Source: an uncultured Lachnospiraceae bacterium
GTDB lineage: Bacteria > Bacillota > Clostridia > Lachnospirales > Lachnospiraceae
Reading direction: 5' to 3'
Assembly (NCBI GenBank): GCA_910589265.1
Contig: CAJUTQ010000013.1
Location: forward strand, 1-64,000
Length of the DNA stretch: 64,000 nucleotides
In this document: piece by piece, positions 45,705 through 54,622 of the stretch
Numbering within the stretch: position 1 is the stretch's first letter
Layout of the letters: every line of letters begins with the position of its first letter
The notes under the pieces: generated by a model
The model's database searches: none
What the model was told of the DNA's origin: nothing
The model's input: the letters and a program-made list of their open reading frames with translations, nothing else
Program-made: the position numbers and the translations under genes

Positions 45705-46829
45705 TTATTTTACTTTTTTCTTTACTAATGCCATTTCACTTTCTAATGCAATAAGACGAATTTGAAAAAGTTCTTTTTCTTGCTCTGATTTCAAGACATC
45801 TTTAAATCTTCGAAAAAGATCGAAATGACCCTCTGCAACGACTTTGATCTGTGGAATTACATTATTTTCTATAATCATATAAATATTCCTAATGTTTTCA
45901 TCCATTTTGTTTGTTTTTTCATTTAATGTATAAACATTTTCTTTTAATTCATTTACGTCCTTTTTCATTTCCTTTGTTTCTTCTTTTATTCCTTGTATAT
46001 CTTCTTGCATGATGGTAACTTTATATTCCATACTTTTCATATGCTTCTTCATTACATCTAAATCCGACACTTTTTCCTTAATCTCATCTAGACCCTCTAT
46101 CTTCTTCTTAATCTCATCTAAGCCTTCTACCTTCTTCTTAATCTCATCTAAGCCTTCTACCTTCTTCTTAATCTCATCTAAGCCTTCTACCTTCTTCTTA
46201 ATCTCATCTAAGCCTTCTACTTTCTTCTTAACCTCATCTAAGCCTTCTACTTTCTTCTTAATCTCATCTAAACCTTCTACTTTCTTCTTAATCTCATCTA
46301 AGCCTTCTACCTTCTTCTTAATCTCATCTAAACCATCTGCCTTCTTCTTAATCTCATCTAAGCCTTCTACCTTCTTCTTAATCTCATCTAAGCCTTCTAC
46401 CTTCTTCTTAATCTCACCTAAGCTCTCTACTTTCTTCTTAATCTCACCTAAGCTCTCTACTTTCTTCTTAATCTCATCTAGGCCCTCTACTTTCTTCTTA
46501 ATCTCACCTAAGCTCTCTACTTTCTTCTTAATCTCATCTAGGCCCTCTACTTTCTTCTTAATCTCATCTAAGCTCTCTACTTTCTTCTTAATCTCGTCTA
46601 GACCCTCTACTTTCTTCTTAATCTCATCTAAGCCCTCTACCTTCTTCTTAATACCATCTAAGTCCTCTACTTTCTTCTTAATACCATCTAAGTTCCCTAC
46701 CCTCTTCTTAATCTCATCTAGATCTGACACTTTTTCTCTGATCTCATCTATCCATATAATCCTTTCTTTAAAATTATCTATAAATTCCAACTTGTTTATA
46801 ATTATATTTAGCTTTTGGCTATCTGTCAT
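45705..46829 (-). CDS. Protein of tandem ten-residue repeats with coiled-coil C terminus
   Basis: 374 aa. From the start codon to about residue 260 the chain is a string of ten-residue units, core GLDEIKKKVE, of which about 22 are nearly identical. Hydrophobic residues fall at 3-4-3 spacing. A more ordinary coiled coil (~265-320) and a C-terminal piece (NVIPQIKVVAEGHFDLFRRF, then heptads ending ALESEMALVKKKVK) follow. That last piece resembles the end of small coiled-coil proteins common in Lachnospiraceae. No signal peptide or membrane helix, so probably cytosolic. Start 46829 has AAAGGAG nine bases before it. The decad array is probably variable in length between strains. Function unknown. 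Confidence 0.8.
   Translation of the reverse strand: MTDSQKLNIIINKLEFIDNFKERIIWIDEIREKVSDLDEIKKRVGNLDGIKKKVEDLDGIKKKVEGLDEIKKKVEGLDEIKKKVESLDEIKKKVEGLDEIKKKVESLGEIKKKVEGLDEIKKKVESLGEIKKKVESLGEIKKKVEGLDEIKKKVEGLDEIKKKADGLDEIKKKVEGLDEIKKKVEGLDEIKKKVEGLDEVKKKVEGLDEIKKKVEGLDEIKKKVEGLDEIKKKVEGLDEIKKKIEGLDEIKEKVSDLDVMKKHMKSMEYKVTIMQEDIQGIKEETKEMKKDVNELKENVYTLNEKTNKMDENIRNIYMIIENNVIPQIKVVAEGHFDLFRRFKDVLKSEQEKELFQIRLIALESEMALVKKKVK
46081..46740. repeat. Minisatellite: 22 tandem 30-bp units
   Basis: Twenty-two exactly 30-bp units with no indels. On the plus strand most read near ATCTCATCTAAGCCTTCTAC plus CTTCTTCTTA. More diverged units continue on both sides (about 46051-46830). Variant units alternate at 46441-46560 (cacctaagctctc / catctaggccctc), showing a 60-bp duplication. 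The plus strand is almost purely pyrimidine plus A. Confidence 0.97.
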
Positions 46830-46934
46830 AAATACTCTCCTTTCTACTACAATGTATTTATGGTTCATGTACCTTACAACCAGTAAAGAAGGATCCATCT
46901 TGTTGCTTAAGTTGTTATAATGAGTGAGCAATCG

Positions 46935-47124
46935 GTATATTGGCTCCCTTTCTTAGACTTTGCGTCCGTAACAAAGACGGATAACCACCTCCTTATTTGC
47001 AGTGTTCGAGTTATGCAAGTTAAACTGCCTTTGGTACGTTCGTCTCACACCACAGTAGATGGAATAAGCAATACGTAAAACTAGTGCTTATCCATTGCAA
47101 TAACTTTTAAGGAGTGACATTTTT
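46935..47124 (+). ncRNA. Candidate bridge (seeker) RNA region of the IS110 element
   Basis: About 190 bp of non-coding DNA precede the IS110-type transposase. It has potential hairpins such as TCCGT/ACGGA (near 46966-46982). IS110-group elements encode a bridge RNA in the non-coding end upstream of the recombinase gene, which guides target and donor choice. This is inferred from position; loops are not assigned. Confidence 0.4.
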
Positions 47125-48329
47125 ATGAACGCAATAGGCATGGATGTTTCTAAGGGTAAAAGTATGGTGGCAATCTTACGCCCTTATGGTGAGATTGTTT
47201 CCAAACTATTTGAGATACGCCACCCGGTCAGTGAACACAATTCACTCATTCAACTCATTCTATCTATTGAAGGTGAATCCCGAATTGTCATGGAACACAC
47301 GGGACGTTACTATGAACCTCTCATCCATGAACTTTCTAAAGCCAGGCTTTTTGTTAGCGCCATAAATCCCAAACTTATAAAAGATTTCGCTCATAATTCT
47401 CTCCGTAAAACCAAATCCGATAAAGCCGATGCTGTTAAAATCGCCCGAAATGCCCTAAACAATTGGACTGATTTGAAATAGTATAGTCTTATGAATGTAA
47501 TTCGTACCCAGCTAAAAACCATGAACCGCCAGTTTAATTTCTACATGAAACACAAAACCGCTATGAAAAACAATCTCATGTCCATACCCGACCAGACTTA
47601 TCCGGGCGCAAACGCTTACTTCGACAGCCTACCCGTGAAGATGGCAGCCAGAAATGGGGGGATTTTGTAACCGCCTGCTGGCATGTGGATTGTATTCGTA
47701 AACTATCCTTAAATGCTTTTACAGAGCACTATCAAAAATGGTGCAAACGCAGGAAGTACAACTTCAGCCAATCGAAAGCTGAAGAAATCTATAGAAAAGC
47801 AAAGGAACTTGTTCCTGTACTTCCTAAGGATGTTTTAACAAAGCTTATCATCAAACAGGCGATGGACCAGTTAAATACCGCCTCCCATACAGTCGAAAAA
47901 CTTCGTTCCCTAATGAATGAAACTGCTTCAAAACTTCCTGAATATCCAGTTATTATGGCAATGAAAGGTGTTGGCACATCTATTGAGCCCCAACTCTTGG
48001 CTGAAATCAGGCATGTGATACGTTTCACTCCCAAAGGGGCAATTACTGCTTTTGCAGGCGTTGATCCGGGCGTTAATCATTCTGGAGCTTATGAACACAA
48101 AAGAGTTCATGCTTCCAAACGTGGAACACCGAAACTCAGAAAAACATTATTTCAAGTCATGAACGTTCTGATCAAAACAAAATCAAAGGATGACCCGTTG
48201 TATTTATTTATGGATAAGAAGCGTACTCAGGACAAATCTTACTACGTTTACATGACTGCCGGAGCAAACAAATTCCTCAGAATCTATTACGGGCGCATAA
48301 AAGAATATTTAGCTTCTCTTCTGCAATAA
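47125..48329 (+). pseudogene. IS110-family transposase, broken by TAG and frameshift
   Basis: The N-terminal DEDD domain (NAIGMDVSKGKSMVAILRP, VMEHTGRYYEPLI, KTKSDKADAVKIAR) runs to a TAG at 47479-47481. The same frame then continues YSLMNVIRTQLKTMNRQFNFYM to near 47627. There a 1-bp deletion shifts the frame, after which PTREDGSQKWGDFVTA...CIRKLSLNAF continues into the Transposase_20 domain (MAMKGVGTSIEPQLLAEIRH, ITAFAGVDPGVNHSG, SKRGTPKLRKTLF). Corrected, it is a full ~400-aa recombinase. CAG to TAG and one lost base explain the damage. Confidence 0.85.
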
Positions 48330-48628
48330 CCATTACTTACATACCCTTGTTTCAGACCAGCGATAAATGGTGGTTTTTTTAATGTTCAAAATACTACATA
48401 AAATTTTTTGCCTGAAATAATCAATTCACTATTGACTTTTTATTTGCAGGCTTTGTTCATATACGTTATCCTTTATCTTTAGCGCCTCTCAATGTGCATC
48501 TGCCTCATATCATTCAAACAACTTTATTCTCATTATTCCTTATATACAATAATATAATATCATATTCCTCTTTCCATGTAAAGTATTAAAAATTTATCTT
48601 CTCTCTTTCCACTTTATCATTGTCTTTT

Positions 48629-49681
48629 TTATCTTGTCTTTAGAAATATGTATTCTCTCTTCGCTGCCTCGTCATCGGGATATGTCCTTATATATTCTTC
48701 CATTAGCGCAGCTGCATTTTTAAAGTCCGACATGTACTCATAGGCAACAATCTCATGAAACTTTAAGTTCTGGGTCATTGTATTCCCCTCTATAGCAAGA
48801 GCAGCTTGGAATGTCCCCAAAGCTCCTTCATAGTCTCTAAGTCCCATCTGGCAAAGTCCCATTTGATTATATATTTCCTCATCCTTTGGATTTTTCTCTA
48901 AATAGGACCGATATAAAGAAATTGCATATTCTAAATTTTTCTCTCCCCCTAAATCTTCGTAAGTCTTTCCTAAATATAAAATTATATCAGGTTCTTCCTT
49001 CCCCTCACTTCTAGCTGTCTCTAAAAAGTTCCTCGCATTTTCATAATCTTGTAGAAAATAATATAATCTTCCTTTTTGGTAGTTATTAAATCCTTCTATA
49101 CCCAATGCTTTATTTAAATATTCCTTTCCTCCATCCACATACCCAAATTCTTTTAGCCTCTGGAAAATGTCAATATATAATTCATCATTTTTTTCATCAC
49201 GGGTAATAGCCTCATTAAAATCTTTTATAGCTGCCTCATATTCCCCTTTTTCCAACTCCATTGCACCTCTTAAAAAATATGCTGAAGGATTCTTTTTATC
49301 CAATGCTATAATGGATGTATAAATCTGAATCGCATTGTCAATAGCTCCCCTTTTATACTCTGCAACTGCTAAATAATAGGATATATCATACTCCATTGTT
49401 CCTACCTTCCCACCTGCCTGCTGTAAAGCAAGCTCAAAACATTCTACTGCTTTATCATAATCTGTCTGACCTAAATATGCCATCCCAAGCCCCCTATAAG
49501 CAGCTTCCAAATCTTCTCCTGTAGCAATAGCAGCTTCAAAGTTTCCAACAGCTGTCTCATAATCTGACTGTTCAATAGCCTTCATTCCACTTACTATTTT
49601 GGTAGGCTCATTTTCTTTTTTCTTACACCCAGTTAAAAGAACCATTAAAAATATAAATCCTATCTTCCACATTTTCTTCAA
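48629..49681 (-). CDS. TPR-repeat lipoprotein
   Basis: About 350 aa. A lipoprotein signal (KKMWKIGFIFLMVLLTGCKKKE, lipobox LTGC) is followed by eight or nine tetratricopeptide repeats, for example AIEQSDYETAVGNFEAAIATGEDLEAAYRGLGMAYLGQTDYDKAVECFELAL and QMGLCQMGLRDYEGALGTFQAAL. These are scaffolds for protein binding at the outer membrane face. I favour a TTG start at 49681, nine bases after GGAGGG, over the ATG at 49672; the open frame extends to 49801 but lacks a signal there. Partners unknown; the adjacent PBP locus is a possibility. Confidence 0.8.
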   Translation of the reverse strand: MKKMWKIGFIFLMVLLTGCKKKENEPTKIVSGMKAIEQSDYETAVGNFEAAIATGEDLEAAYRGLGMAYLGQTDYDKAVECFELALQQAGGKVGTMEYDISYYLAVAEYKRGAIDNAIQIYTSIIALDKKNPSAYFLRGAMELEKGEYEAAIKDFNEAITRDEKNDELYIDIFQRLKEFGYVDGGKEYLNKALGIEGFNNYQKGRLYYFLQDYENARNFLETARSEGKEEPDIILYLGKTYEDLGGEKNLEYAISLYRSYLEKNPKDEEIYNQMGLCQMGLRDYEGALGTFQAALAIEGNTMTQNLKFHEIVAYEYMSDFKNAAALMEEYIRTYPDDEAAKREYIFLKTR

Positions 49682-49710
49682 GAAAATTCCCTCCTCACTT
49701 CTTTTATCTT

Positions 49711-49742
49711 TAAAGAAAGCGGAGCTACATAGCTCCGCTTCG
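49711..49742 (-). terminator. Terminator overlapping the stop of the small conserved gene
   Basis: Perfect hairpin AAGCGGAGCT (49717-49726) / AGCTCCGCTT (49731-49740) with a 4-nt loop. The minus-strand stop TAG of the upstream gene lies in the loop region. Confidence 0.7.
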
Positions 49743-49985
49743 GTTTTTAATCTCACGCATAACAATATATTTTGCTTTGCGCAAATCTCTCTTATGAACA
49801 TATATGTAAAACATATGGGTTGCCTTTAATATACTGCCATCTGCAAGTTTGACCGCTGGACCTCCATCCCGTACTACTTCCAGCTTATATTCTATTCCAT
49901 GAATTCCTAAAATAGCTCTTATTTCACTTTGTTTACGCATTCCCCTTACTGCTGCAAGCTGCTGTCTGTTAAATGCTGTTATCAT
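49725..49985 (-). CDS. Small protein of unknown function
   Basis: 86 aa starting MITAFNRQQLAAVRGMRKQSEIRAILGIHGIEYKLEV, with a beta-rich centre (VVRDGGPAVKLADGSILKATHMFYIYVHKRDLRKAKYI) and a basic end. The start at 49985 follows AGGTG; earlier ATG/GTG codons are two and three codons upstream. No family recognised. It lies 42 bp after the PBP gene on the same strand and ends in a terminator, so it is probably the last gene of the glgA-PBP transcript. Not membrane-bound. Confidence 0.7.
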   Translation of the reverse strand: MITAFNRQQLAAVRGMRKQSEIRAILGIHGIEYKLEVVRDGGPAVKLADGSILKATHMFYIYVHKRDLRKAKYIVMREIKNRSGAM

Positions 49986-50027
49986 TGGCATCACCTGAAC
50001 GTATTATTACATACTTCCCATTTGCTG

Positions 50028-52133
50028 TCAAGATGTGCTATCTTCTTTTATGTCTTCTTCCTCTCTAGTCCCCTTACCATAATATTGTTCCATTCCTGCC
50101 TTTACTATGGGTATTACATAATGGCTTCCCCCTCTTCCCTTCACATTTTCCACCATAGCTACAATAAGCATTGAATTGTCTCCTTGATTACAAATTTCTA
50201 CAAACCATCCAAGTTCTGTCCCTGTTATATCATCCTGAGAAGCTTTAATTTCTGCTGTTCCTGTTTTTCCTGCCAGCGCCAGCCCTTCCACCTTTCCTTC
50301 TCTTCCTGTTCCCTCTGGGTTCTCTATCACTTGAACCATATAATCCCAGACATTAGCTGCTGCCTCCTTTGTAAATACTTGTTCTTTCCAATATGCGGGT
50401 TCTCCTTCTTCTAGTGTAGGCTGTATCATACTCCCTTCATTTAGAAAAGCAGAGTACATGCTAGCTAAATGGAGAGGATTGACCAACATATTTCCCTGTC
50501 CATATCCGCTATTCGCTACATCTGCCTCTCCTGTAAATTTTCCTTCTTTTCCAAAAGAAGATGCCTCCATACTTTGTTGAAAAGGTATGCTCTCCAAAAA
50601 TCCCATTTGCACTAAGTTTTTTTCCATATTATCTTTGCCTATTTTATCTGCAGCTTTGGCAAAATAAATATTGTCTGAATAAATAAGGGCATTTTTTAAA
50701 TTTTTTTCTTCATAATCGGTTAATGTTGTTATAAAAAAGTCTCCCCAGGAAGAGGATTTTTGCCATTTTAGGCCTTCATTTTCTACGATTTCTGCTGGAT
50801 CAATACTACCCTCTGTAAGTCCAATTCCTGCCACAATAGGTTTAAATACAGAACCTGGACACCAGCTTCCTCTAATGCGGCTGTACATAGGCTGATCGAT
50901 ACTTTCATTTAAAGCATTCCACTGGCTTGTTCGAAGTCCTACAGTGAATGCCTGTGGATTGTAAGAAGGGGTACTGACCATAGCAAGCACTTCTCCACTT
51001 TTTGGATTCATAGCAATGCTCAGTCCTAAGTCTCCCTTTAGCTCTTCATATAATTTCTGTTGTAAAGAGGCATCAATGGTAAGTTTTATATTCTCCCCAT
51101 TGACAACTGGCCGCTCCAACAAATTCTCCACCTTTTCTCCATTCTCATCTATGTAATAGATAGCACATCCATTTGTACCTCTTAATCGTTCTTCATAAAT
51201 ACTCTCTAAACCTGCCTTTCCAATGACACTTGATTCTGTCAATCCTTGACCAGCCCTTTTCTCCAAATCTTCCGCTGTAACCTTTTGTACATAGCCAATT
51301 AAATGGGCCGCTGCCTCCCCTAAAGGATAGGTTCTGGATTTTATATCGGAAACCATGACTCCTGGAATCTCCACTAATTTTTCTTTAATCTCCCTATCAT
51401 CTTTTGCAACGGTCCGTATAGGTACAAATAAATCATCTTTTACCCAAGATGCACGAAGGGCTTTCTCAATTCTTTCTGTTGAAATCTCCAAAAGCTCTGC
51501 CATTTTTTCAATGTTCTCTTCTCTATTCTCCCCTAATTTGCCAGGGACAATTCCAACTGAAGAAGCCACTCCTTCTGTTGCCAGCTGATTGCCATTTCGG
51601 TCCACAATATTTCCTCTGACAGCATCTGTCGTTATCACCCTTACCTTATAGCCTGGCTTAAGTCCTGGCAAAATATCCTGGGTGTCCCAACTCATTTTGT
51701 ACTCATTATCCTCGTCTAAACGGAAAATAGCAGAAGTAGGAAAGGAAAGCTCTCCTGCTATAGTATTCATAGACAATTGATATTCTAACAAAACAATAGA
51801 ATTATTTTCCTCTCGATTTGTGACAACAGCACTTATATCTGTCGCCTCAATTCCTCCATATATATTTTCATAGCGTTCTGTAAATGTTTCTAAAGATGTA
51901 GACTCCTTTGCTACCTCGTCCAAAAGAGCGTACATGGATGCATAGTCCTTTTCTATTAATAAAGATATGTATTTTTGCAGATAATCTTCCGCTGTTTCTT
52001 TAGGTTTCCTGCTGTTTATATAAAGCCAGGCTCCCCCTAAAGCAAGGAGTATAAGAAAAGCAAGGGCAGCAACCAACAAAATTGCTGCTATGCGTCTGTC
52101 TCTTCCTTTTCGTCTTCTTCTGTTTTTTCCCAT
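50028..52133 (-). CDS. MecA-like class B penicillin-binding protein
   Basis: 701 aa. A basic N terminus, one membrane helix (~16-38), an NTF2-like MecA_N domain (~45-160), a PBP dimerisation domain (~165-330) and a transpeptidase. Catalytic motifs are intact: S428VFK (PGSVFKP), S486DN (YSDNIYF) and K623TG (AGKTGTAE). It cross-links peptidoglycan outside the membrane. The NTF2-plus-dimer-plus-transpeptidase plan is that of PBP2a/PBP3-type enzymes, some of which have low beta-lactam affinity. Neither affinity nor resistance can be read from sequence. Confidence 0.9.
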   Translation of the reverse strand: MGKNRRRRKGRDRRIAAILLVAALAFLILLALGGAWLYINSRKPKETAEDYLQKYISLLIEKDYASMYALLDEVAKESTSLETFTERYENIYGGIEATDISAVVTNREENNSIVLLEYQLSMNTIAGELSFPTSAIFRLDEDNEYKMSWDTQDILPGLKPGYKVRVITTDAVRGNIVDRNGNQLATEGVASSVGIVPGKLGENREENIEKMAELLEISTERIEKALRASWVKDDLFVPIRTVAKDDREIKEKLVEIPGVMVSDIKSRTYPLGEAAAHLIGYVQKVTAEDLEKRAGQGLTESSVIGKAGLESIYEERLRGTNGCAIYYIDENGEKVENLLERPVVNGENIKLTIDASLQQKLYEELKGDLGLSIAMNPKSGEVLAMVSTPSYNPQAFTVGLRTSQWNALNESIDQPMYSRIRGSWCPGSVFKPIVAGIGLTEGSIDPAEIVENEGLKWQKSSSWGDFFITTLTDYEEKNLKNALIYSDNIYFAKAADKIGKDNMEKNLVQMGFLESIPFQQSMEASSFGKEGKFTGEADVANSGYGQGNMLVNPLHLASMYSAFLNEGSMIQPTLEEGEPAYWKEQVFTKEAAANVWDYMVQVIENPEGTGREGKVEGLALAGKTGTAEIKASQDDITGTELGWFVEICNQGDNSMLIVAMVENVKGRGGSHYVIPIVKAGMEQYYGKGTREEEDIKEDSTS

Positions 52134-52137
52134 GTCT

Positions 52138-53580
52138 TTATCCTATTAGCCAATCATACATCTCTGCATATTTTTTTGCCGATACATTCCATGAAAAATC
52201 AGCTTCCATAGCTCTGTCAATTAATTTGTTCCATTCTCTCTTTTTCGTATTAAAAATATGCTTTGCATACCGTATTGTTCCAAGCATCTCGTGGGCGTTA
52301 TAATTGCTAAAACTAAATCCAGTTCCTGTGCCTTCATACTCATTATAAGGAATAACAGTATCCTTTAACCCTCCTGTTTCCCTGACAATGGGGACAGTGC
52401 CATACCGAAGGCTCATTAACTGACTTAAACCACAAGGTTCAAACAAGGATGGCATCAGAAATGCATCTGCTGCTGCATATATTTTATGGGACAGTGCCTC
52501 AGAATAATAAATATTAGCTGCAACCTTATTTCCATACTTCCAATCAAAGTGACGGAACATATTTTCATATTTCTCTTCTCCTGTTCCAAGAACTACAATT
52601 TGAATGTCTTCTTGACATAATTCGTCCATAATATAAGCTATGAGATCAAACCCTTTCTGATCCGTAAGCCGGCTTACAATGCCAATCATAAATTTCTTAT
52701 CGTCTTGATCCAGGTTGAATTCTTCCTGCATAGCCCTTTTATTTTTCACTTTTTCCTTGCGAAAGTTCGTTGCATCATATTTTTGTACAATGTAAGCGTC
52801 TGTAGAAGGATTATATTCATGATAGTCAATACCATTAACAATTCCCCTCAAAGAGTTGCTTCTTGCCCTTAATAGCCCGTCCAATCCCTCTCCATAAAAG
52901 GGGGTCTTTATCTCCTCTGCATACGTGTTACTCACTGTTGTAATGGCATCCGCATAAACAATGCCGCCTTTTAAATAATTGGAATCTTTGTATGCTTCCA
53001 GCTTATCTGGAGTAAAAAAGTAATCCGACAATCCCGTAATGCTTTTGATTGTCTTCACATCCCAGACTCCCTGGAATTTCAAATTATGAATTGTCATTAC
53101 AGACTTAATGCCTCTAAAAAACTCATCACCTTGAAATCTTTCCTTTAAATATACTGGAACAAGTCCTGTCTGCCAGTCATGACAGTGGACAATGTCTGGC
53201 CTAAATCCAATAAGGGGTAGTGCAGACAATAATGCTTTGGAGAAAAAGGCAAATTTCTCAACATCAGCCCGAATATTTCCATAAGGAGTTGATCCATGAA
53301 AATATTCTTCATTATCAATAAAATAAAAAGTAATACCATCATGCACCATCTCTAAAATTCCCACATATTGGTTTTTCCAATTAAAGTCCATATAAAAATG
53401 GGATTTATAACTAAGCTGATCTAAGTATTCTTGTTTCATACATAAATATTTGGGCATAATGACTCTTACATCGTATTTATCCTTTGGGAAACATTTTGGC
53501 AAAGAGCCTGCTACATCTGCCAGGCCTCCCGTTTTTATAAAAGGTACGCTCTCTGATGTTGCAAATAACACATTTTTCAT
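52138..53580 (-). CDS. glgA: Glycogen synthase (ADP-glucose type)
   Basis: 480-aa GT5 glycosyltransferase. The N-terminal KTGGLADVAG loop binds ADP-glucose. The N-terminal domain also has HCHDWQTGLVP and GIVNGIDY. The C-terminal domain has GIVSRLTDQKGFDL, the catalytic block PSLFEPCGLSQL and VRETGGLKDTV. The start at 53580 has TAGGAGG seven bases upstream. No other glg genes are nearby; stored glycogen is typically built before sporulation, and spo0A is next door, though that link is only positional. Confidence 0.95.
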   Translation of the reverse strand: MKNVLFATSESVPFIKTGGLADVAGSLPKCFPKDKYDVRVIMPKYLCMKQEYLDQLSYKSHFYMDFNWKNQYVGILEMVHDGITFYFIDNEEYFHGSTPYGNIRADVEKFAFFSKALLSALPLIGFRPDIVHCHDWQTGLVPVYLKERFQGDEFFRGIKSVMTIHNLKFQGVWDVKTIKSITGLSDYFFTPDKLEAYKDSNYLKGGIVYADAITTVSNTYAEEIKTPFYGEGLDGLLRARSNSLRGIVNGIDYHEYNPSTDAYIVQKYDATNFRKEKVKNKRAMQEEFNLDQDDKKFMIGIVSRLTDQKGFDLIAYIMDELCQEDIQIVVLGTGEEKYENMFRHFDWKYGNKVAANIYYSEALSHKIYAAADAFLMPSLFEPCGLSQLMSLRYGTVPIVRETGGLKDTVIPYNEYEGTGTGFSFSNYNAHEMLGTIRYAKHIFNTKKREWNKLIDRAMEADFSWNVSAKKYAEMYDWLIG

Positions 53581-53651
53581 TGACTTTCCTCCTAAATCCT
53601 TTCCATATCCTTTTATGGACATTATACATCATTTGTTTTAGTAAAGAAAGA

Positions 53652-54470
53652 CTAAACTTTGGAATTTCCTAATAGGCTCATCTTATATTCAATTCTTATT
53701 TTATCTGCAATTAAGGCAATAAATTCTGAGTTTGTAGGTTTTCCTTTTCCCATATTGATTGTATAGCCAAATAGTTCGTCAATCGTATCCATCTTTCCTC
53801 TGCTCCAGGCAACTTCTATTGCATGGCGGATTGCCCTTTCAACCCGGCTTGGCGTTGTCTGATAATGTTTTGCAATAGTTGGATATAGAACTTTTGTAAT
53901 AGAGTTCAACATATCCATATCTTCTACAGACATAATGATTGCATCCCTTAAGTATTGATATCCTTTAATATGTGCTGGCACTCCAATTTCATGGATAATA
54001 TTTGTCACGTCGCTTTCTAAGTTTCTCTCCCTATCTTCTCCATTTGTTCCGTAATCCCTTTTCTCCCGAATTTGTGTAGCTCTATTTTCTTTTGTCTTCT
54101 GAAACATTTTGATCCTTTCCTTTACAACCATAGGATCAAAGGGCTTTAATATCAAATATTTTGCACCTAATTTAAAAGCATCCTCTGTAATTTTGTCATC
54201 CCCTATTGCTGTAAGAACAATAAAAATAGGATACTTTTTCATTGTTGTATCTTTATTAACTCTTTGCATAACTTCCATTCCATCTATTTTGGGCATGATT
54301 AAATCTAATAGAACTACATCTGGTTCTTTTGTTTTTATTATTTCGTAAGCTTCTTCCCCATTTCTTGCACTTCCGACAACTTCCATATCTTTATCTTTGC
54401 TAATAACGTCATGGACCATTTCTAAAAGCCTTTCATTGTCGTCAAAAATAGCCACGTTTAGTTTCTCCAT
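53652..54470 (-). CDS. spo0A: Sporulation master regulator Spo0A
   Basis: 272-aa response regulator. The receiver has D10-D11 and phospho-acceptor D56 (VVLLDLIMPKIDG), T (VLTAIG) and K (LKPFDP). The C-terminal Spo0A effector domain (~150-265) holds the conserved recognition helix in TPSRVERAIRHAIEVAWSRG. Start 54470 follows TAGGAGG. Position downstream of spoIVB is conserved in spore-formers. Phosphorylated Spo0A switches on early sporulation genes, probably including sigH here. Confidence 0.97.
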   Translation of the reverse strand: MEKLNVAIFDDNERLLEMVHDVISKDKDMEVVGSARNGEEAYEIIKTKEPDVVLLDLIMPKIDGMEVMQRVNKDTTMKKYPIFIVLTAIGDDKITEDAFKLGAKYLILKPFDPMVVKERIKMFQKTKENRATQIREKRDYGTNGEDRERNLESDVTNIIHEIGVPAHIKGYQYLRDAIIMSVEDMDMLNSITKVLYPTIAKHYQTTPSRVERAIRHAIEVAWSRGKMDTIDELFGYTINMGKGKPTNSEFIALIADKIRIEYKMSLLGNSKV

Positions 54471-54622
54471 ACATAACCTCCTAATTATTTCCCATATTTT
54501 TACAACTTCTTTTTTTATTATAAGGCCTTCTTCTAATTTTGCAAGAGAAACTTGACGCAAAATACAAGCTTTCACGACAATTTTAGTTTTAATTCCACCT
54601 TACTTGCTAATCATTCTTCTTT

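Larger units (their letters stand above)
46921..48360 (+). mobile_element. Inactive IS110-family insertion sequence
   Basis: Comprises the non-coding left end, a broken transposase and a short right end (a CCAGCGATAAATGG palindrome-like stretch near 48358-48371). Exact ends are uncertain because IS110 elements lack long terminal repeats and target duplications. Insertion just upstream of the repeat gene may have moved that gene's promoter. From 48361 to 48628 I see only AT-rich sequence. Confidence 0.6.

Noticed and set aside
46081..46740. The regular 30-bp units resemble a CRISPR array.
   Set aside because: There are no unique spacers; units are contiguous and encode protein. No cas genes are present.
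46009..46920. A 303-codon open frame on the plus strand opposite the decapeptide array (repeats of FFLISSKPST).
   Set aside because: A 30-bp repeat without stops keeps all frames in step, so an open antisense frame follows automatically. It has no ribosome-binding site, and the minus strand has a start, SD and terminator.
660..47481. Several in-frame TAG codons (660, 8453, 47479) could suggest TAG recoding, for example pyrrolysine or a suppressor.
   Set aside because: TAG is used as a normal stop by intact genes here (the sigma factor, the PBP-linked small gene), and the interrupted genes also carry TAA, TGA or frameshifts. Decay explains them.
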